This document shows, in pieces, positions 11,087 to 25,414 of a stretch of DNA of 64,000 nt (the first letter of the stretch is position 1; each line of letters begins with the position of its first letter). The stretch is taken from positions 6,937,335 through 7,001,334 of the forward strand of contig NC_054555.1 in NCBI RefSeq assembly GCF_017654505.1, in the 5' to 3' direction. This stretch comes from Polyodon spathula. Lineage: Eukaryota; Chordata; Actinopteri; Acipenseriformes; Polyodontidae. A program made the position numbers and the translations under genes. The notes beneath the pieces were generated by a model, which was not told the origin of the DNA, did no database searches, and saw only the letters and a list, made by a program, of their open reading frames with translations.

Positions 11087-13639
11087 AATCTACGAAATCT
11101 TTCGAAACAAGTTTATAAATATGCGATTCAAATCATTTTAATGTTGAGATGACTAGAAAGTTGTCAACACAAGGTTTAATTTTTGCAGTCATTCCCTGCT
11201 CAGATTTTTCCAGAAGCATAATAGTCTTTAACAAAACTGTAGGTCTGCCTTAACCCAATGGTACATCTCTTTATAACATAAATACTTAATATATTTATAC
11301 TCTAATGACTATTTGCTGACCACTTCATATACCCATAATGAGGGTGCACAGTATATACTGGGATAAGTGACCTTGGCACACTTTAATGTAGATTATTTTC
11401 TTTGTATTTATTCTGGCTCTTTTTCCACTATATGATTGCTACCATGTGAATTTGATGCTATTAAATAACCATCATACTTACTGGTATTTAAAATGAAAAG
11501 CACAAATATTAAATTACTGTACTGTAAACTAACATGGTTCATTGACAACATGGAACAGAGAATAAACAGTTTGCTATGTTGGGATCACAAGATAATTATC
11601 TGAGGGTCTAAACATTACACTTTGGCTTTGTCTTGATTACAGTGCAGTCTGCATTATAATGCAACGTAATCACTCAGGTGTTTATAGGGTAACTGTAGGG
11701 TAATAGCAGTACAATCAGTGCCTCAACAGCCCTGCTTGTATGGGCTTACACAAACAATTAGTTAAACCTTAGAAATGCTTTCAGGTAAATAGACTGTTCC
11801 ACATATGACTGAGAAACATGTTACACAAATTGCTTGAAATCTGTTTAAATTACATAGGAAAGCGATCATCTTTAACAATACAAATCTTTTGTGAAACTTT
11901 TTTTTTTTTTTCAAATGAACCAGTTTTTTTTTTTTTAAATTTATTTTTGTAAAGTTCATTGCCCCCGGGGCACTGGAGCGGAAGCAAACAGGACGCGCAA
12001 ACGTCGATCATTTCTCTACAGATAAGCTCACCGCGTGTGTTTTTAAAACTCTATCATGCTTTTTGTTTTGACAAACCTTTTCAAGGGTTGATTTCCCCAC
12101 CTCTAATGAAACATGCATAGTGTCTAGTGAGCTGCAAGTCATTCAATTGCAAACTTAATTTATCAATTGTTAATTATTACCATAAGCAATTATTTTTGCA
12201 GTGGCATAGATATTTAATCTTTTTTAGCAGCCTGTCAATAATTTCCACCTTATTTTGCATTTACTGAAATTATCATGTCATTTTGCAATCATTGGGAAAG
12301 ACTGGCAATTTATATATATTTTTATAAAAAAAAAAATACATGTTGTTTATATTCCAGAAGATATGTTTAAACTAAGAAGTGTTTTGACTGAGGTTAATAG
12401 AATTCTGCTGCAGCATTATTTTCCACATACTTTTTAAAATCATCAATATGATTATCCATTGTACAATGTAGCATCATTTCCATGTAATACACACAAATCG
12501 ATATTTTGTTTCATTAGATTTTATTGCAAAAGGTCTATGAATTGAATACATTATATTACTGGGATGGCATGTATTTTTTAAATGGAAGAGCCAGTATTAC
12601 AACATACATTATTATAATACATTTTTTTTTAAATATGTATTGTCAAAGCAATAACGGTTTTGTAGCAATTTTGTGACAGCTGAGGAAGTCTCTGGTATGT
12701 AGAGTTCTAATAGGAACAAAGTCAATTTCGGGCATTCAGGACAGCTGGGGAAAAACTGACAAACTTTTATTAGTACTGTAAAAGTTAAATAAATAAAGCA
12801 AAAATAAATCATGTTACTAACTTGGTTTGCGTACGTCAAAAGTGAACAACATGTTCACACAGAACAGAACACCAGTATTTACTCTAACGGTGATGATGTC
12901 TCTGTGTTTTTCTGTTGGTTCCCACTTAATAAAACTAAAAGTTAAAAACTAAAAGTAAAAGTTCCCACTTACTAAAAGTTATTTAAATTCCCATAGAATT
13001 TCCAGTCTGGCACATTGCAAGGATTTCAAAATCCCTGCTCACCTCCCTCTCACCTTGTGTACCAGGGGAATAAGCCTTCCCCCTCCTTATCGCTGGACAG
13101 ATTGAACTTATCCAGGGTTATTTTGTTTTTCTGGATGGTCTCCAGTCCAATATGTTCCAGGCTATGTGCGCACCTACTGCAGCTGCTACCAAGTTGCTAC
13201 TTGGTCTGGAGCCAGATCAAAGGTTCGATAAACATATATATCTGAACAGTAAAATCACAATACAGTTCAATGAAACAAAGAGGGGTAATTAACTCTAGTT
13301 TTGAGGGAGAAGGGTATGGTGAGCCAAGCCCTCACACATACAGCATGGTTCACATTTATCTTGTTTACATGCACAATCGGATCTAATCAGATTCAGGCTA
13401 CCAATTTGAGGAATTGATTCCCAATTTCTCAGTACATTCTCCATGTAACCCATTTTCAAGCTGGAGTGGGGTAGGGGTTTAATCAGATTCAAGTACACAG
13501 GTTCAGAATCTAATTCAACCCTCAACATGTTTACAACAGAACTCTCTGATTGGCTGTTATTATACAACATCACACTGGCTGGATCCTGACTATGTTTTTT
13601 TGTTACATTCAAAGTGGACCTTTTCTATTCCTTTAAGAC
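11087..13639. other. Gene-free stretch
   Basis: T-runs lie at 11899-11911 and 11925-11936. A minus-strand open frame at 13295-13612 (105 codons) has no recognised domain; the sequence there has the look of a short DNA-transposon derivative, but I cannot define its ends. A (TAAAAGT)-type local tandem repeat lies near 12930-12980. Confidence 0.45.
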
Positions 13640-14157
13640 TGTGACAGGCTGGCTGTGAGTGGTGACGTCAGGCCAGAAGCAGAAACAAAAACACAGAGGT
13701 AAGGTACTGCATACAACACAGAGGTAAGGTACTGCATACAACAAAAATAAATAAAATATTTCAACAAAAATAAATGCTCACAGAGCACAAATAAAAGAGA
13801 TTAACAAAATCCTTCACGGATCCTATATATCTTTTTAAATTGCAGATTTCTCTCTCCTCTCGCTCTCATTCCGCCTCTCGAACACCCACCCAGAACTGAG
13901 AGCGTAACAGACTTTTTATACCATCTGCATGCAACCTGTACACGTTTTTTAATTACTCCTGGTAGAGGACTAGCTGCTCCCTCACCTCTGCCGGTACAAA
14001 AACATTAACAAAACACGGGCGCTTTGCTATCATATACAAATAAATACAATACAATAAATAAATCATAATAAACAAACACAAAATAAACTGCATAGGGGCG
14101 GAGGGGGAAACACCATTCTAAAAATAAATACTGTACAGTGCTGCTCGCCCTGTTACA
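13640..14157 (-). mobile_element. Solo LTR, minus strand
   Basis: The segment begins TGTGACAGGCTGG and ends GCTGCTCGCCCTGTTACA, so both strands show TG...CA ends. The flanking pentamers are AAGAC and AAAAC, a probable 5-bp target duplication with one change. It is clearly the same family as the LTR at 57339-58019: both share the GCTCGCCCTGTTACA end, the AAAATAAATAAAATATTT stretch and a CTCTCGCTCTC-type pyrimidine block. A local 26-base tandem duplication (ACACAGAGGTAAGGTACTGC...) lies near 13690-13742. There is no internal coding region. Confidence 0.75.
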
Positions 14158-17100
14158 AAAACTTATTCAAAAATTGCAATAAAACACTTCAATAAGAAGA
14201 CGCGATAATAGCCTTAATAAGACTAATCACAGCAATGCACATTCTATTTTATTGACTAAACCCAATAATTCCCATGTACCTGGATGGCTCAAATCTACTT
14301 ACCCTATCACTTTAATAAAATATAAACACAGTATTTGTAGTTTTGCTGCTACTGTGCAGTTACCATTGTATTTAACTCCTGGTGGAATTACAATGATTTG
14401 GAAATTGTAACTACATTGCAATTACACATGTCATAACAACACAGTTACAAAATATGCTGTTGCATGTGTAATAAAAGTGTAAGAAATAGTAAAAAAAAAA
14501 AAAAAAAAAAAATTGCAAATTAGCACTTAATAAGAACCGTATTTATTTTTACTAATGTCCCATAAGTGCATTATGGGCAGTGTCTTGCAGTGAGCTTTGT
14601 CACAATTTGACACAAATACCATAACTCTTAGTCTTTGAGCTGCAGACAAATGCAGATTGGCTGGGCAATTAACTGGCTCACTGTTCTCAAATCAAAAGTA
14701 TTTTGTGGGAATGTACTTATCTGTAGCTCCTTTGGAATAGTCTTATTTTAGGTTGAGTAAGCTCACGTGAGAGGTCACAGAGCTTACAGTGGACAAGTGA
14801 TCTGCTGGGTAAAGATTTACTTACAAACTATACTCAGCTTTGGAGATTCATTTTCCCACAGTGCTGATGTCATGTAAGATTTTGTTCTCACAGCTGCATT
14901 ACAAACTGTAATCTTGCAGAATCGACTGGGTTTGTTACTGTTTAGTTTGCTTATTTGAAAACGGAATAAAGAAAAAAACTGTTGCTCATCTTCAGAAATA
15001 TTCTGCATTTCAAAAGCTTATTTAAATAGCCTCGCCAACCCAAACAGAGTGTTTGAGGTCAGCATCATGTCATATCCAAGCCAATAATAAATTATTTGTT
15101 ACTAACACAGGAAATAACAGGGAGAAACATTGACACTGCAAAGTCGCCAAGATGTACAAGTCTGCCCAGAACGAATCCTCTTCTAACATTATCATCCATA
15201 CTAGCCTGGGAACACCACTTTATTATAAACAAGCTGTACAAGTTCTCTCATGTTAAGGCTTGAGTTTGTCCACCCAATGTTTGTAGAACTTCATCTATGC
15301 AGTATTGAATTGGTAGGTTTGTGAAAAACCACTCCCTTAGTGAAGCCGTATTCTGCAATATTGCAAAATGATGTCGATAAAACTGCCATAGTAAATCTGC
15401 ATGCTATTTTTGCAGTCTATTATGCATTTACAGTATTTATACTGTGCATTTACTGTACTTTACAATACTTATCACACTGACTGTGTAAGGAGGCATAACC
15501 TTTACGTATTTTAGTGTTATGTACAGCTTGCTTGTATATATGGACCGAAAGGACAGTATATACAAGGAGACACTCAAAAAGGCTCAATCATGTGTGCTAC
15601 TCAGGTTGCTTGATATCGTTTAAAAATGACAGTATTTTTGGAAACCAGCAGACAGGGCATTGGAGTAATCAATCCTGCAGAAAATGAAAGCATGTAATTA
15701 TTTCTCAGCATTAGGTTTACTGAGACAGGGTTTTAACCCGAAGTACTGTTTGAGAATGTAGGGCCTCAATCTGTTCCCAGCAAAAAACAGTTTGTTAGCC
15801 TGTTCTGGAGTTTGTACATTACCATCATCATTATCCAGCAAGTCTGTCTGTGTTTATATTAGGGTACTTCATTTTCCCCAGTAATATTAGCAGCAGTTTG
15901 ACCTTGTGTGAATTTCTGGTGTTGAATCAGCATTTCTTAAAACGTTTTCAACAACTCTGATTGCACTGGAGTTAATTTGGTGTAAACTTGAATCTATAAA
16001 TGATTAAAAATCATATTTTGGAGGTCATTGGAGGTCATGGCACTTACTCTGCAATGTTGTACTTGGTCAGTGATGAAGAAAGGAGAGAATGCAAAGAATG
16101 ATGAGAGATTCAAGCAGCATTGTGACGTGACTTCAAATATAGCCGTTTTGCAGAGATTTCCAAAACAGAAACCCTGCAGATAACTCTTGCAATATTGCAC
16201 GTAGCTGCTCTCCAAAAGCTGTCCATATTTTTGTCCACCTAGACTTTTAACCTCATATTTTTAGTTTCCTTGGCTATATATAGCAGCTTCAGCACAAACT
16301 CAGGGATCTCGGAGGGACACTAACATCCAGGGATAAGTGCAATGAAAGACATAACACACTCGTTTAAAGTGCTTTTAACATGGGACTACATTCTTCAATT
16401 TCTTCTTATCAAAACCAAACTGAAATCAAATAAAACAAGTAGCAGTCCCATGATCATTTTATAGTATGGAACTATAGAGCATATTTGTAAGAATACAATT
16501 TCATTATTTTAATCGTATATTATTTGTACCATATTTAAAATGGAATGCAAAAACCAAAACAATAAGAAATACAAACTTCATGGACAACATAGAACCCTAT
16601 TGAGTTGAATAATTACGTTAGTTCACAAACTCAAACTGTGCATGTATGTATCCACAACTGTAAGTAGTATATATGAAGTATGAAGCATACACCTGCAGTA
16701 TGTTTATTCAAAGAAAAGACTTTCTGAAACTTGAAACCATTTTTATTAGAAAGCAATAGATAAAATCATTAACTCAAGGCATATCACTTACAGTGCTTTA
16801 CTGCAAAGATAGTGGTTGTTACATTTGAAATGAAAAGGCAAAATAAAAAGAAAAGAAAAACAGTCGATCCACTTTAGCCTTTGACTTTGCAATTTCAAAG
16901 TGCATGAAGAGAACTGCATTTCAGTAATAATATATTCCTTATTGTTTTACTTATTTCTGAGTGCTTGCATACTTCATTAAGTTTGAACTGAGTCATCAGA
17001 ACATCAACAAAATGTAATGATAAAATGTAATGATCAAGTCTGGAGTCAAACACAAAAGAGCTATCTAATGAAAAACAGCAGTGTGTGGGACTATGAATGG

Positions 17101-20100
17101 GAAACACTCTTGATTACAAGCAACAAATGTGCCACAGTTTGAAAAACACAGTTATTTCTGTTCATGATTTATGAACTAGATCATTTTAAAGAACTCTGTT
17201 TACAGAAAGCAATCATACATAATTAACCCTGTCTGATTGACTAGATTAAATTGAAATACTTCGCACAGAAAATATTCTCAACAGTAATAACGTTACAGAA
17301 GCCAATAATGAAGTAAGAAAATGGAATGCATTGTTGAGCAGTCCTTCAGCTCATACCATACTCATGTGTGGAGTACCATGCTTTTGTGTGCTTTAAGCAT
17401 TTTCACTATGTTTTACACTTGGCTAACCCAGCCTGTGAGTTGCTGCCAGTGCAATGCACGGCACAGTATCAGATTAGGAATGATCTCAATGGAAATCAAA
17501 ACAAAGATTTAAGCAATTCCATTTGAATTAATGACACTTCTTATAAATTGTTACCATATATTTGACCCTTTTTATAGCTAATATTTATCTACTTTTACCC
17601 AACTACAAAAGCAAACACAAACGTAGTGATAAGAATCTTGTTGAAGGGACAGAGGAGAGGGGCTAACTCTGCAGGACACAATGCTGTCCAATGGGTAGCT
17701 GCAGCTGTTCCAGCAGAGGGTTTCTGAGGCCTGCAGTGAAAAAATAAATAAAGCTAGGGTTGTTCCCATCAGCAGGCTCCATGAAGGTGTCACTGTGTCA
17801 GCATCTTCACAGAGTGGCATTATCAATGGTCACGCCCATTCCCACTCTCTCAGTAGCCACAGACATACAGGAAGGGCTGGGGACAGGAAGAACAGTCTGA
17901 CCCTGGATCCTCAGAGGAATAGCTATTAGCAACCATGAGTGACTTGGGTGTGTGAGCCCCTGCATGTGATTTTCCTGTAATCTGTCAAGTTGTTTTATCT
18001 GGAGTCTTCACATGCAGGGCCTGATTCTCTAGGTTTGGTAACATCTCTTGGAGTAGCTTTTCCTTTAGTCTTTGTTAAACAAATGAAGTTGTATTTTTAT
18101 GTACTAAAATGTCTTTAATTAACTACACAAAGCAGACAATAATTATAGATAGATATATAATATATATTTTTTTTAATTAATAAAAGACGCATTACTTAAA
18201 AATACATTAACACAATATAAATGTTAAAATTGTCCATACGGTTCACTGCTTGTATTATGCATTCATCATGGTTACTGTACTGCAGTTCACCTTGGTTTTT
18301 ATCAAGCTTTACCACCATTTTATCACGTTCACCGTGTATTCTATACTAAACAGTACAGTTTAATTTAAGCGACATACATTCTAGTTGTCAGTGCAAAAAC
18401 CTGGTGATAAAAAAAAGACATATAAAGATACATACAAGTCTATAAAACAAATAAGAAAATCAGGGACACAGCAGAAGGAACTATTTGTGCCAGTTACATG
18501 GAGGATATGTGTGTACAACACCATGTTTCAAGCAATGTACAGCAGTGTATTTAATAATCATTAAGAGGCACACAGGCGCTGAGCAGAGTCATGGCACTTT
18601 GTATTGTTCTTTGGTTGCAGATATAAAACAGTCACCTACTGCAGTTCACAATATTTGCCCAGAGAATGCTGCAGAATTTATAAAGAGCCACCAAGTAATG
18701 AAATTGCTTGTTAATCTCACACTATGAAGCTGAAACCAAAGTAATTCTAGTTGATCTCCCACATGCCTTACATAGAGATACCCAGAATAAAGTTCACAGC
18801 TAAATATGCTGTTCCAAGTTGGTTTAAGAACGCAGTTACTTTGTTTTTTAAGTAGATATACAGTTAAATCTTAGGAGTCAGAGCTTGATGTATTATGAAT
18901 TCTAAGTCACCAATCAGCACTGTTGACTTGCAGTGAGGAATGAAGAATACTGTTATAACGTTATAAAGGCTGATTTCTAAAAAAATAGCAAAACAAGATG
19001 ATGTATTTTTAGCTCAAACATTTTTTTTCATACCTACTATATATACAAAATGTAAATTAGAGCCAAAATGCCCCCTTATGTTTATATTTTTAGTACTGTT
19101 TAAAATATCAACCTAAAATGTAATTTAAAGTCAGACTCCCTTATAAATGATTTATTTTGAAGTTCCTCCTGAAATGTCATAGTTTTCAGGTTTTTATTAA
19201 ATAAAGTTGTGGCAGAACCAGCAGTGTTTACGTTTTCACTGCTTTCTTGTAATTTCTATACAGTGAATAGTGTTTAACCCTTTAATGTGACACGTGACTC
19301 ACAAATACAATACTGTTAACGCTCGGATTTGGCCATCCCAAATTGTCAGTTGCCTTGTGATATTTGAGTCAATCTCAAATGTATTTTAAGAAGAAACTGT
19401 TTGAACAACCTCTCCATCCCTTGTGTACCTTAAAGACTAAGTAGCAGGGTTCAGAAATATAGCATTACGTGTCCCCACATGTTGCTACATTACTAACGCA
19501 CCTGTCATTTTTCTTTTCATTGTTAACATCCTGACAACTTATTACACTTAGAACTTTAAATGGGTTAATTGTGGGTGGGCGGGGGGGGAGAAATGTTTTT
19601 TAATGCCTCATTCCTCTGAGGACTATTTTTTAGATCTCCCCCTACAAACTTTTTAGAAAGAAAATAGAGCCGTGGGAAGGTAACATTGAAGTCCACCGCC
19701 ATTGTATAATTGCCTCTGCTGTCCTATTAGATGCCACACAGCTTGACCCTCCTAAGCTAACCACAGGCCACCACTGCTGTAGATTTGTTATGGAGCAGTG
19801 CAGATGTGGTGAACGCCCTAGAGGGACCTGGACCTGCCATTTGTGGGACTTGGCTTCATACTGAATGGTTTTGGGCTGTGGCCCATGGTGGTGATCTTGG
19901 GAGATCGAGTTGATGCTGTAATAAAGAATAAATCAGGCAAATTTAGTGGGAGATTTTTTCCAGACCCTTTGGAGGATTTAATTCTTTCCTCAAAAGTAGT
20001 TCTCAGGAGGGCCACAGTTTCCATGTTTCAGACGAAAAAGCATGACTTCCTTTTGTAAGGTATTTCTCAGCATTTACCTCCTGGGTCCCACACATAAATA

Positions 20101-20886
20101 GCACAACAAGAGGTGTCCAGTGTAAACAGCTTGATTGCATAGTTTGTTTTCACAGGGTCTCTCAATAATAATTGTGTTGTTCTCACCCACCACTGCCCCT
20201 CTCTGTTTTTCATGACATCAGTTCCGGAACTTCAGGTATTATTTAACATGCTACCATTCTTGGCAATTACTGTGACAGAAACAATTATTTGGGATAAATT
20301 GAAGACCAGATACCTCACTCAATACCTAACATTAAGAGAGACCTGTTCCGTATTGAAATCTTTGATCTAGTTTTTGAAGAGGGGGTTGTTATTCAGGGAT
20401 GCAAAGATATTTACTGAAAAAAGGCCAAACCAATTGTAATTGATCACTCTTAGAAAAAAGATGCCATTTAGGGAACCACTAAATGGCTTGCTCACTAAGG
20501 GTGTCTGCTTTAAACCTCAGTAGAAACTCTGTAGCTTTTTAATTTGCCAAAAATATTCTAAATTGGAAAGACACTCCAAAGCAGAGATGCAAACACTTAT
20601 GTTTTATTTAATGAAATGTGTACGCGAAGACTATCCCTTCAAACAAGTCCCTTGATGTTTCTTCATTCAACAAGACTCGTTACAAGGGCCTTGAAGGAAC
20701 AGAACTATTTATAAAGTTCCAGTCTTCCATTCTTCTGTGTTAAAGGGGATGGAAATTTTTTGGAGCTGCTAAAAAAAAAGAAATGTTCTGCATCAGAAAG
20801 ATGCCATAGCTACGTGTGTGGCATATTCCACACAGAGTGTAGATAAGTCCTGTAAAGTGTGTGTGTGTGTGGTAGGTACGATATAA
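14158..20886. other. 6.7-kb gene-free stretch
   Basis: I found no supported exon, RNA gene or classifiable repeat. An A-run lies at 14491-14512. Overlapping opposite-strand open frames at 19818-20058 sit in a less AT-rich patch (19640-20060), but the peptides match no family I know and there is no splice evidence. Confidence 0.45.
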
Positions 20887-20888
20887 CA

Positions 20889-20919
<31 letters not shown>

Positions 20920-20937
20920 AATATATATTAATATATT
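20887..20937. repeat. Imperfect (TA)n microsatellite
   Basis: TA-rich run, preceded at 20857-20871 by a short (GT)n. Confidence 0.88.
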
Positions 20938-21137
20938 AGCTATAAAGCCAATTTCTCAATAAATCCACAATACCATGTGGCAAATATTATTGCATAAACG
21001 TATTCAGCTGAGTAAGTCGACTCATATTGATATTGTTTTCTTATATTATAAAAGAATATTATATCGAAAATTATTATTTCGGTATAGAAAAACAGGAGCA
21101 AGATACAGGTTGGAAATGTTTATAAAAAATAAATGAA

Positions 21138-21168
<31 letters not shown>

Positions 21169-22429
21169 AAAGATGTCCTGCCAATGAATAATTATGCAAT
21201 TGTATGGACATCTGTCCACTGGCTGCAGCTAATAATAAATATAACTGGAATAAATTGTATTTCTGTTTTTGCTCTGAGAGATTACGTTTTTTCTATTTAT
21301 TATTTTGTAACTCAATTATATGCAGCTGAATGCTTTCAGGCTCCTGGTTGGTTGTCAAAACAAACATACTTCATGAGTGCTGTGGGGTAAAGTTTAAGGA
21401 AACTTGAGGGAACTGTAGAAGCTAAACATCAAAGTGAGGGTTTGGCCTCTCAGTTACATCTCTGCTAGCAGTCAGGAAGTCAGAGTTCATTGCAAAAGGA
21501 TCCTTGCTTTGCAGATTTTATTATTTTCTCATTGTATATGTAATGCTCGTTTGTTGTTGTTTTGTGTATCTGTGTTAATTGGCCCTTTTTATTAAATGTT
21601 ATTCATTTTTGTTTTACATTTAAGAAAGTATTACACTATACATGACTTTCAGTGTAATATTTGTTTAATTATTAATGAAGATACTGTATAATGAAGTCCG
21701 CTAGTGAACCATATTTCTTGACTATACTATGTATAGTGTTTAAAGAGCCCTGTCCTGCCAGGAGTTTGAAAAATCCCAGTTTTAGCAGCATTTTCATAAA
21801 CACAGCAAGCCAGTTCACATTCCAATATAAATCATGATGCACCAAGCAAAGTGCAGTGCCACCTAATTTCATGACCTGTATGACCCATAGAAACATGATA
21901 TATAGTAATTCGCTCACAGCCCTCCAAACTCTTTTACAGCAATACTTTAAACCCATCAGAATCATTTTAAAGAAAATAAACTAGCCAAGATACTATCTGT
22001 CCAAAGGTCTTCTAACAAGACAACCATAAGTCCTTAAGTGCAGGCATACAGTTTAAACATCACTGGTGTTACTGAAGGGCTGTTATCCACAGTTACACTG
22101 ACAGAGAAACACAATAACAGTTTCGAAATTACAGGAACACCTCAAATGCTAGTTTTTGTTACATTTTTAATCAGTCATTTTTTTTTTTTTTCATTTGGGG
22201 TTTTGTTCAAATTCCTACATGTGGGCAAATTGTGTGGTTACTGATGACTACAGAATAGATTTCTATACCCCATCTACTGGCCAGATCAATAAATCACTTT
22301 TTCTTGAGAGCCGCTATTTGTTTTTCCCTTAATCTTAAACTGTAAACTGTGCAGCAGTGACATCTAGTGGACTAAGAAAGAATACCTCACTACTTGAGAA
22401 AAAACAAGATGTGTTCACCTTTAGAACAT
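20938..22429. other. Gene-free stretch left of the LINE
   Basis: Apart from the (AAAT)n array I see no gene or recognised repeat. I searched here for a signal-peptide exon of TIM copy 1 and found none. Confidence 0.45.
21125..21172. repeat. (AAAT)n microsatellite
   Basis: About 11 units of ATAA. Confidence 0.93.
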
Positions 22430-24376
22430 AAGAACATAAGAAAGTTTACAAACGAGAGGAGGCCATTTGGCCCATCTTGCTCATTTGGTTGTTAGTAGCT
22501 TATTGATCCCAGAATCTCATCAAGCAGTTTCTTGAAGGATCCCAGGGTGTCAGCTTCAACAACATTACTGGGGAAATGATTCCAGACCCTCACAATTCTC
22601 TGTGTAAAAAAGTGCCTCCTATTTTCTGTTCTGAATGCCCCTTTGTCTAATCTCCATTTGTGACCCCTGGTCCTTGTTTCTTTTTTCAGGCTGAAAAAGT
22701 CCCTTGGGTCGACACTGTCAATACCTTTTAGAATTCTGAATGCTTGAATTAGGTCGCCACGTAATCTTCTTTGTTCAAGACTGAACAGATTCAATTCTTT
22801 TAGCCTGTCTGCACATGACATGCCTTTTAAGCCCGGAATAATTCTGGTCGCTCTTCTTTGCACTCTTTCTAGAGCAGCAATGTCTTTTTTATAGCGAGGT
22901 GACCAGAACTGCACACAATATTCAAGATGAAGTCTTACTAGTGCATTGTACAGTTTTAACATTACTTCCCTTGATTTAAATTCAACACTTTTCACAATGT
23001 ATCCGAGCATCTTGTTAGCCTTTTTTATAGCTTCCCCACATTGTCTAGATGAAGACATTTCTGAGTCAACAAAAACTCCTAGGTCTTTCTCATAGATTCC
23101 TTCTCCAGTTTCAGTATCTTCCATATGATATTTATAATGTACATTTTTATTTCCTGTGTGCAGTACCTTACACTTTTCTCTATTAAATGTCATTTGCCAT
23201 GTGTCTGCCCAGTTCTGAATCTTGTCTAGATCATTTTGAATGACCTTTGCTGCTGCAACAGTGTTTGCCACTCCTCCTACTTTTGTGTCGTCTGCAAATT
23301 TAACAAGTTTGCTTACTATACCAGAATCTAAATCATTAATGTAGATTAGGAATAGCAGAGGACCTAATACTGATCCCTGTGGTACACCACTGGTTACCAC
23401 ACTCCATTCTGAGGTTTCTCCTCTAATCAGTACTTTCTGTTTTCTACATGTTAACCACTCTCTAATCCATGTACATGTGTTTCCTTGAATTACAACTGCG
23501 TTCAGTTTGAGAATTAATCTTTTGTGTGGGACTTTGTCAAAAGCTTTCTGGAAATCTAAATAAACCATGTCATATGCTTTGCAATTATCCATTATTGATG
23601 TTGCATCCTCAAAAAAATCAAGCAAGTTAGTTAGACACGATCTCCCTTTTCTAAAACCATGTTGACTGTCTCCCAGGACCCTGTTACCATATAGGTAATT
23701 TTCCATTTTGGATCTTATTATAGTTTCCATAAGTTTGCATATAATAGAAGTCAGGCTTACTGGTCTGTAGTTACCTGGTTCAGTTTTGTTTCCCTTTTTG
23801 TGGATCGGTATTACGTTTGAAATTTTCCAGTCTGTCAGTACCACCCCTGTGTCAAGAGACTGCTGCATGATCTTGGTTAGCGGTTTGTAAATTACTTCTT
23901 TCATTTCTTTGAGTACTACTGGGAGGATCTCATCCGGCCCAGGGGATTTGTTTATTTTAAGAGCTCCTAGTCCCTTTAACACTTCTGCCTCAGTTATGCT
24001 AAATTTATTTAAAACTGGATAGGAACTGGATGACATGTGGGGCATGTTGTCAGTATCTTCCTTTGTAAAAACTTGTGAAAAGTAATCATTTAATATATTT
24101 GCTTTTTTTTTTTTCTTCATCTATGATTTTGCCATTTGTATCTCTTAAACATTTAATCTCCTCTTTGAATGTTCTCTTGCTGTTGTAATATTGGAAAAAC
24201 ATTTTGGAATTGGTTTTAGCTCCCTTAGCAATGTTCATTTCTATTTCTCTCTTGGCCTTTCTAACTTCCTTTTTGACTTGCGTTTGCAGTTCCGTGTACT
24301 CTTTCTGCGTACTTTCTTTTTGGTCCTTTTTTAATGCTCTGTTTGCAGCATATGCTTTGTTTGCAGCATATGCAGT
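22430..24376 (-). mobile_element. 5'-truncated CR1-type LINE
   Basis: Minus-strand non-LTR retrotransposon. Its 3' end carries the tail CTTATGTTCTTATGTTC typical of CR1-like elements, preceded by CCAAATGGCCTCCTCTCG. The reverse-transcriptase frame covers 22492-24120, and coding similarity continues upstream to about 24376 in another frame. The apurinic endonuclease and ORF1 are absent, so the copy is dead on arrival. It lies 1.7 kb upstream of the IgV exon of TIM copy 1. Confidence 0.9.
22492..24120 (-). pseudogene. LINE reverse transcriptase (partial ORF2)
   Basis: The 542-codon frame contains the non-LTR reverse-transcriptase core: PIHKKGNKTEPGNYRPVSL, then GFRKGRSCLTNLL, LDFQKAFDKVPH, SGVPQGSVLGPLLF and the catalytic FADDTK, followed by the thumb region and a C-terminal LEYCVQFWSP block. 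The protein would copy LINE RNA at a nick in the target DNA. The apparent start (MKKKKK) is not real: coding similarity continues upstream (KGAKTNSKMFFQYYNS, then DTNGKIIDEE) in another frame, and the break falls in the A-run at about 24108-24118. The N-terminal endonuclease is missing. The RT core has no stop and looks fairly young. Confidence 0.92.
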
Positions 24377-25414
24377 ACAGTTTACATATCAATATATACT
24401 GCAACAAAATAGACAGATAAGGATTATGTGTAATGGTGAAAAAAAGCCTGCCTATTAAAATTAGGGAAAAAAAGGAAATGTGACCCCTACAATAAAACAA
24501 TTAATAATCACCGGTAAATTGCATAGTATGTAAGCTAGCGGCTCAAGCACTGATCTGTACTGAGTGCGCTGTGTGCGTTGTAGCAGTGCAACTTGTACTG
24601 ACACAGTGCACCTGAACAAAGCTGGAGAAGTGGTGTTTTTGTTTTGTTTCCTCAAGTTTGGCGATACAATACCTATGCACACAATCTCCTTTTCAATCAA
24701 GGACACTGCAATGGCTAATATCTGTTAACTTACTAGACTTCAATTTGAATATGATAAATTTAATTTTAATCAAAACTACAAAGACAAGGAGATGTGATAT
24801 CTTTTATTGGACTAACTAAACAATAATTCATCACAAAATCCCCAAAGTCTCTTCTTCAGGTGAAAGTAGAAAAGAGAGATTCAGATGTGTAGGATAGGTT
24901 TTGGCATTGCTCTGTAATTAATAACTGCTTTACATTATATTTCCTCATTATATTATCCATATTTGATCTCTATATGCAAAATGAGAACTATTCTATAGGC
25001 TTAATTGTTAAAATGACTCATATGATCAAAGCTGTGGTGTGCACACGTTATGTCAGGAAAACTCAAGTGATAGGGAACAATATTTATTAAAGCTAAGACA
25101 ACAAGTACAATGCTATACATACTTTCATTATATCTTTGGCCTTTGGCCTCACTGCCTATAATTTAGTCTGCTGATATAAAGCCTTCTAGCTGATCATCGA
25201 ACATGTTGTTTATTGAATGACGAATTAAATACGAACCATTTGACTGACGAATGTTCAGGAAATGGGGGTGCCTAATATGCTTGATGTCTATGGTTTTAAT
25301 CTAGCTTAAAGTGAGTTCACTGCCTGAAGCGACGCTTTGCACAATTCATAACTGAGTTTCGTTTTTGTAGAAGACCACAGTGGTGTTTTTCTAGGGAAAT
25401 GCATCAGTTCACAA
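24377..25414. other. Gene-free stretch upstream of TIM copy 1
   Basis: Apart from a Penelope-like fragment at about 24780-24870, nothing is recognised. No exon resembling the signal-peptide exon of copy 2 occurs here. Confidence 0.5.
24780..24870 (-). mobile_element. Penelope-like element terminal fragment (tentative)
   Basis: The minus strand reads CACCTGAAGAAGAGACTTTG, then TTAGTCCAATAAAAGATATC. This resembles widespread fish and reptile repeats ending in CCTGAAGAAG...CCAATAAAAG that I associate with Penelope-like retroelements. The fragment is too short for firm classification. Confidence 0.35.

Noticed and set aside
13295..13612. 105-codon minus-strand frame
   Set aside because: No recognisable domain. 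The DNA looks repeat-derived but ends could not be defined.
19818..20058. Opposite-strand open frames of about 70 codons
   Set aside because: No family resemblance, splice context or second copy supports either strand.
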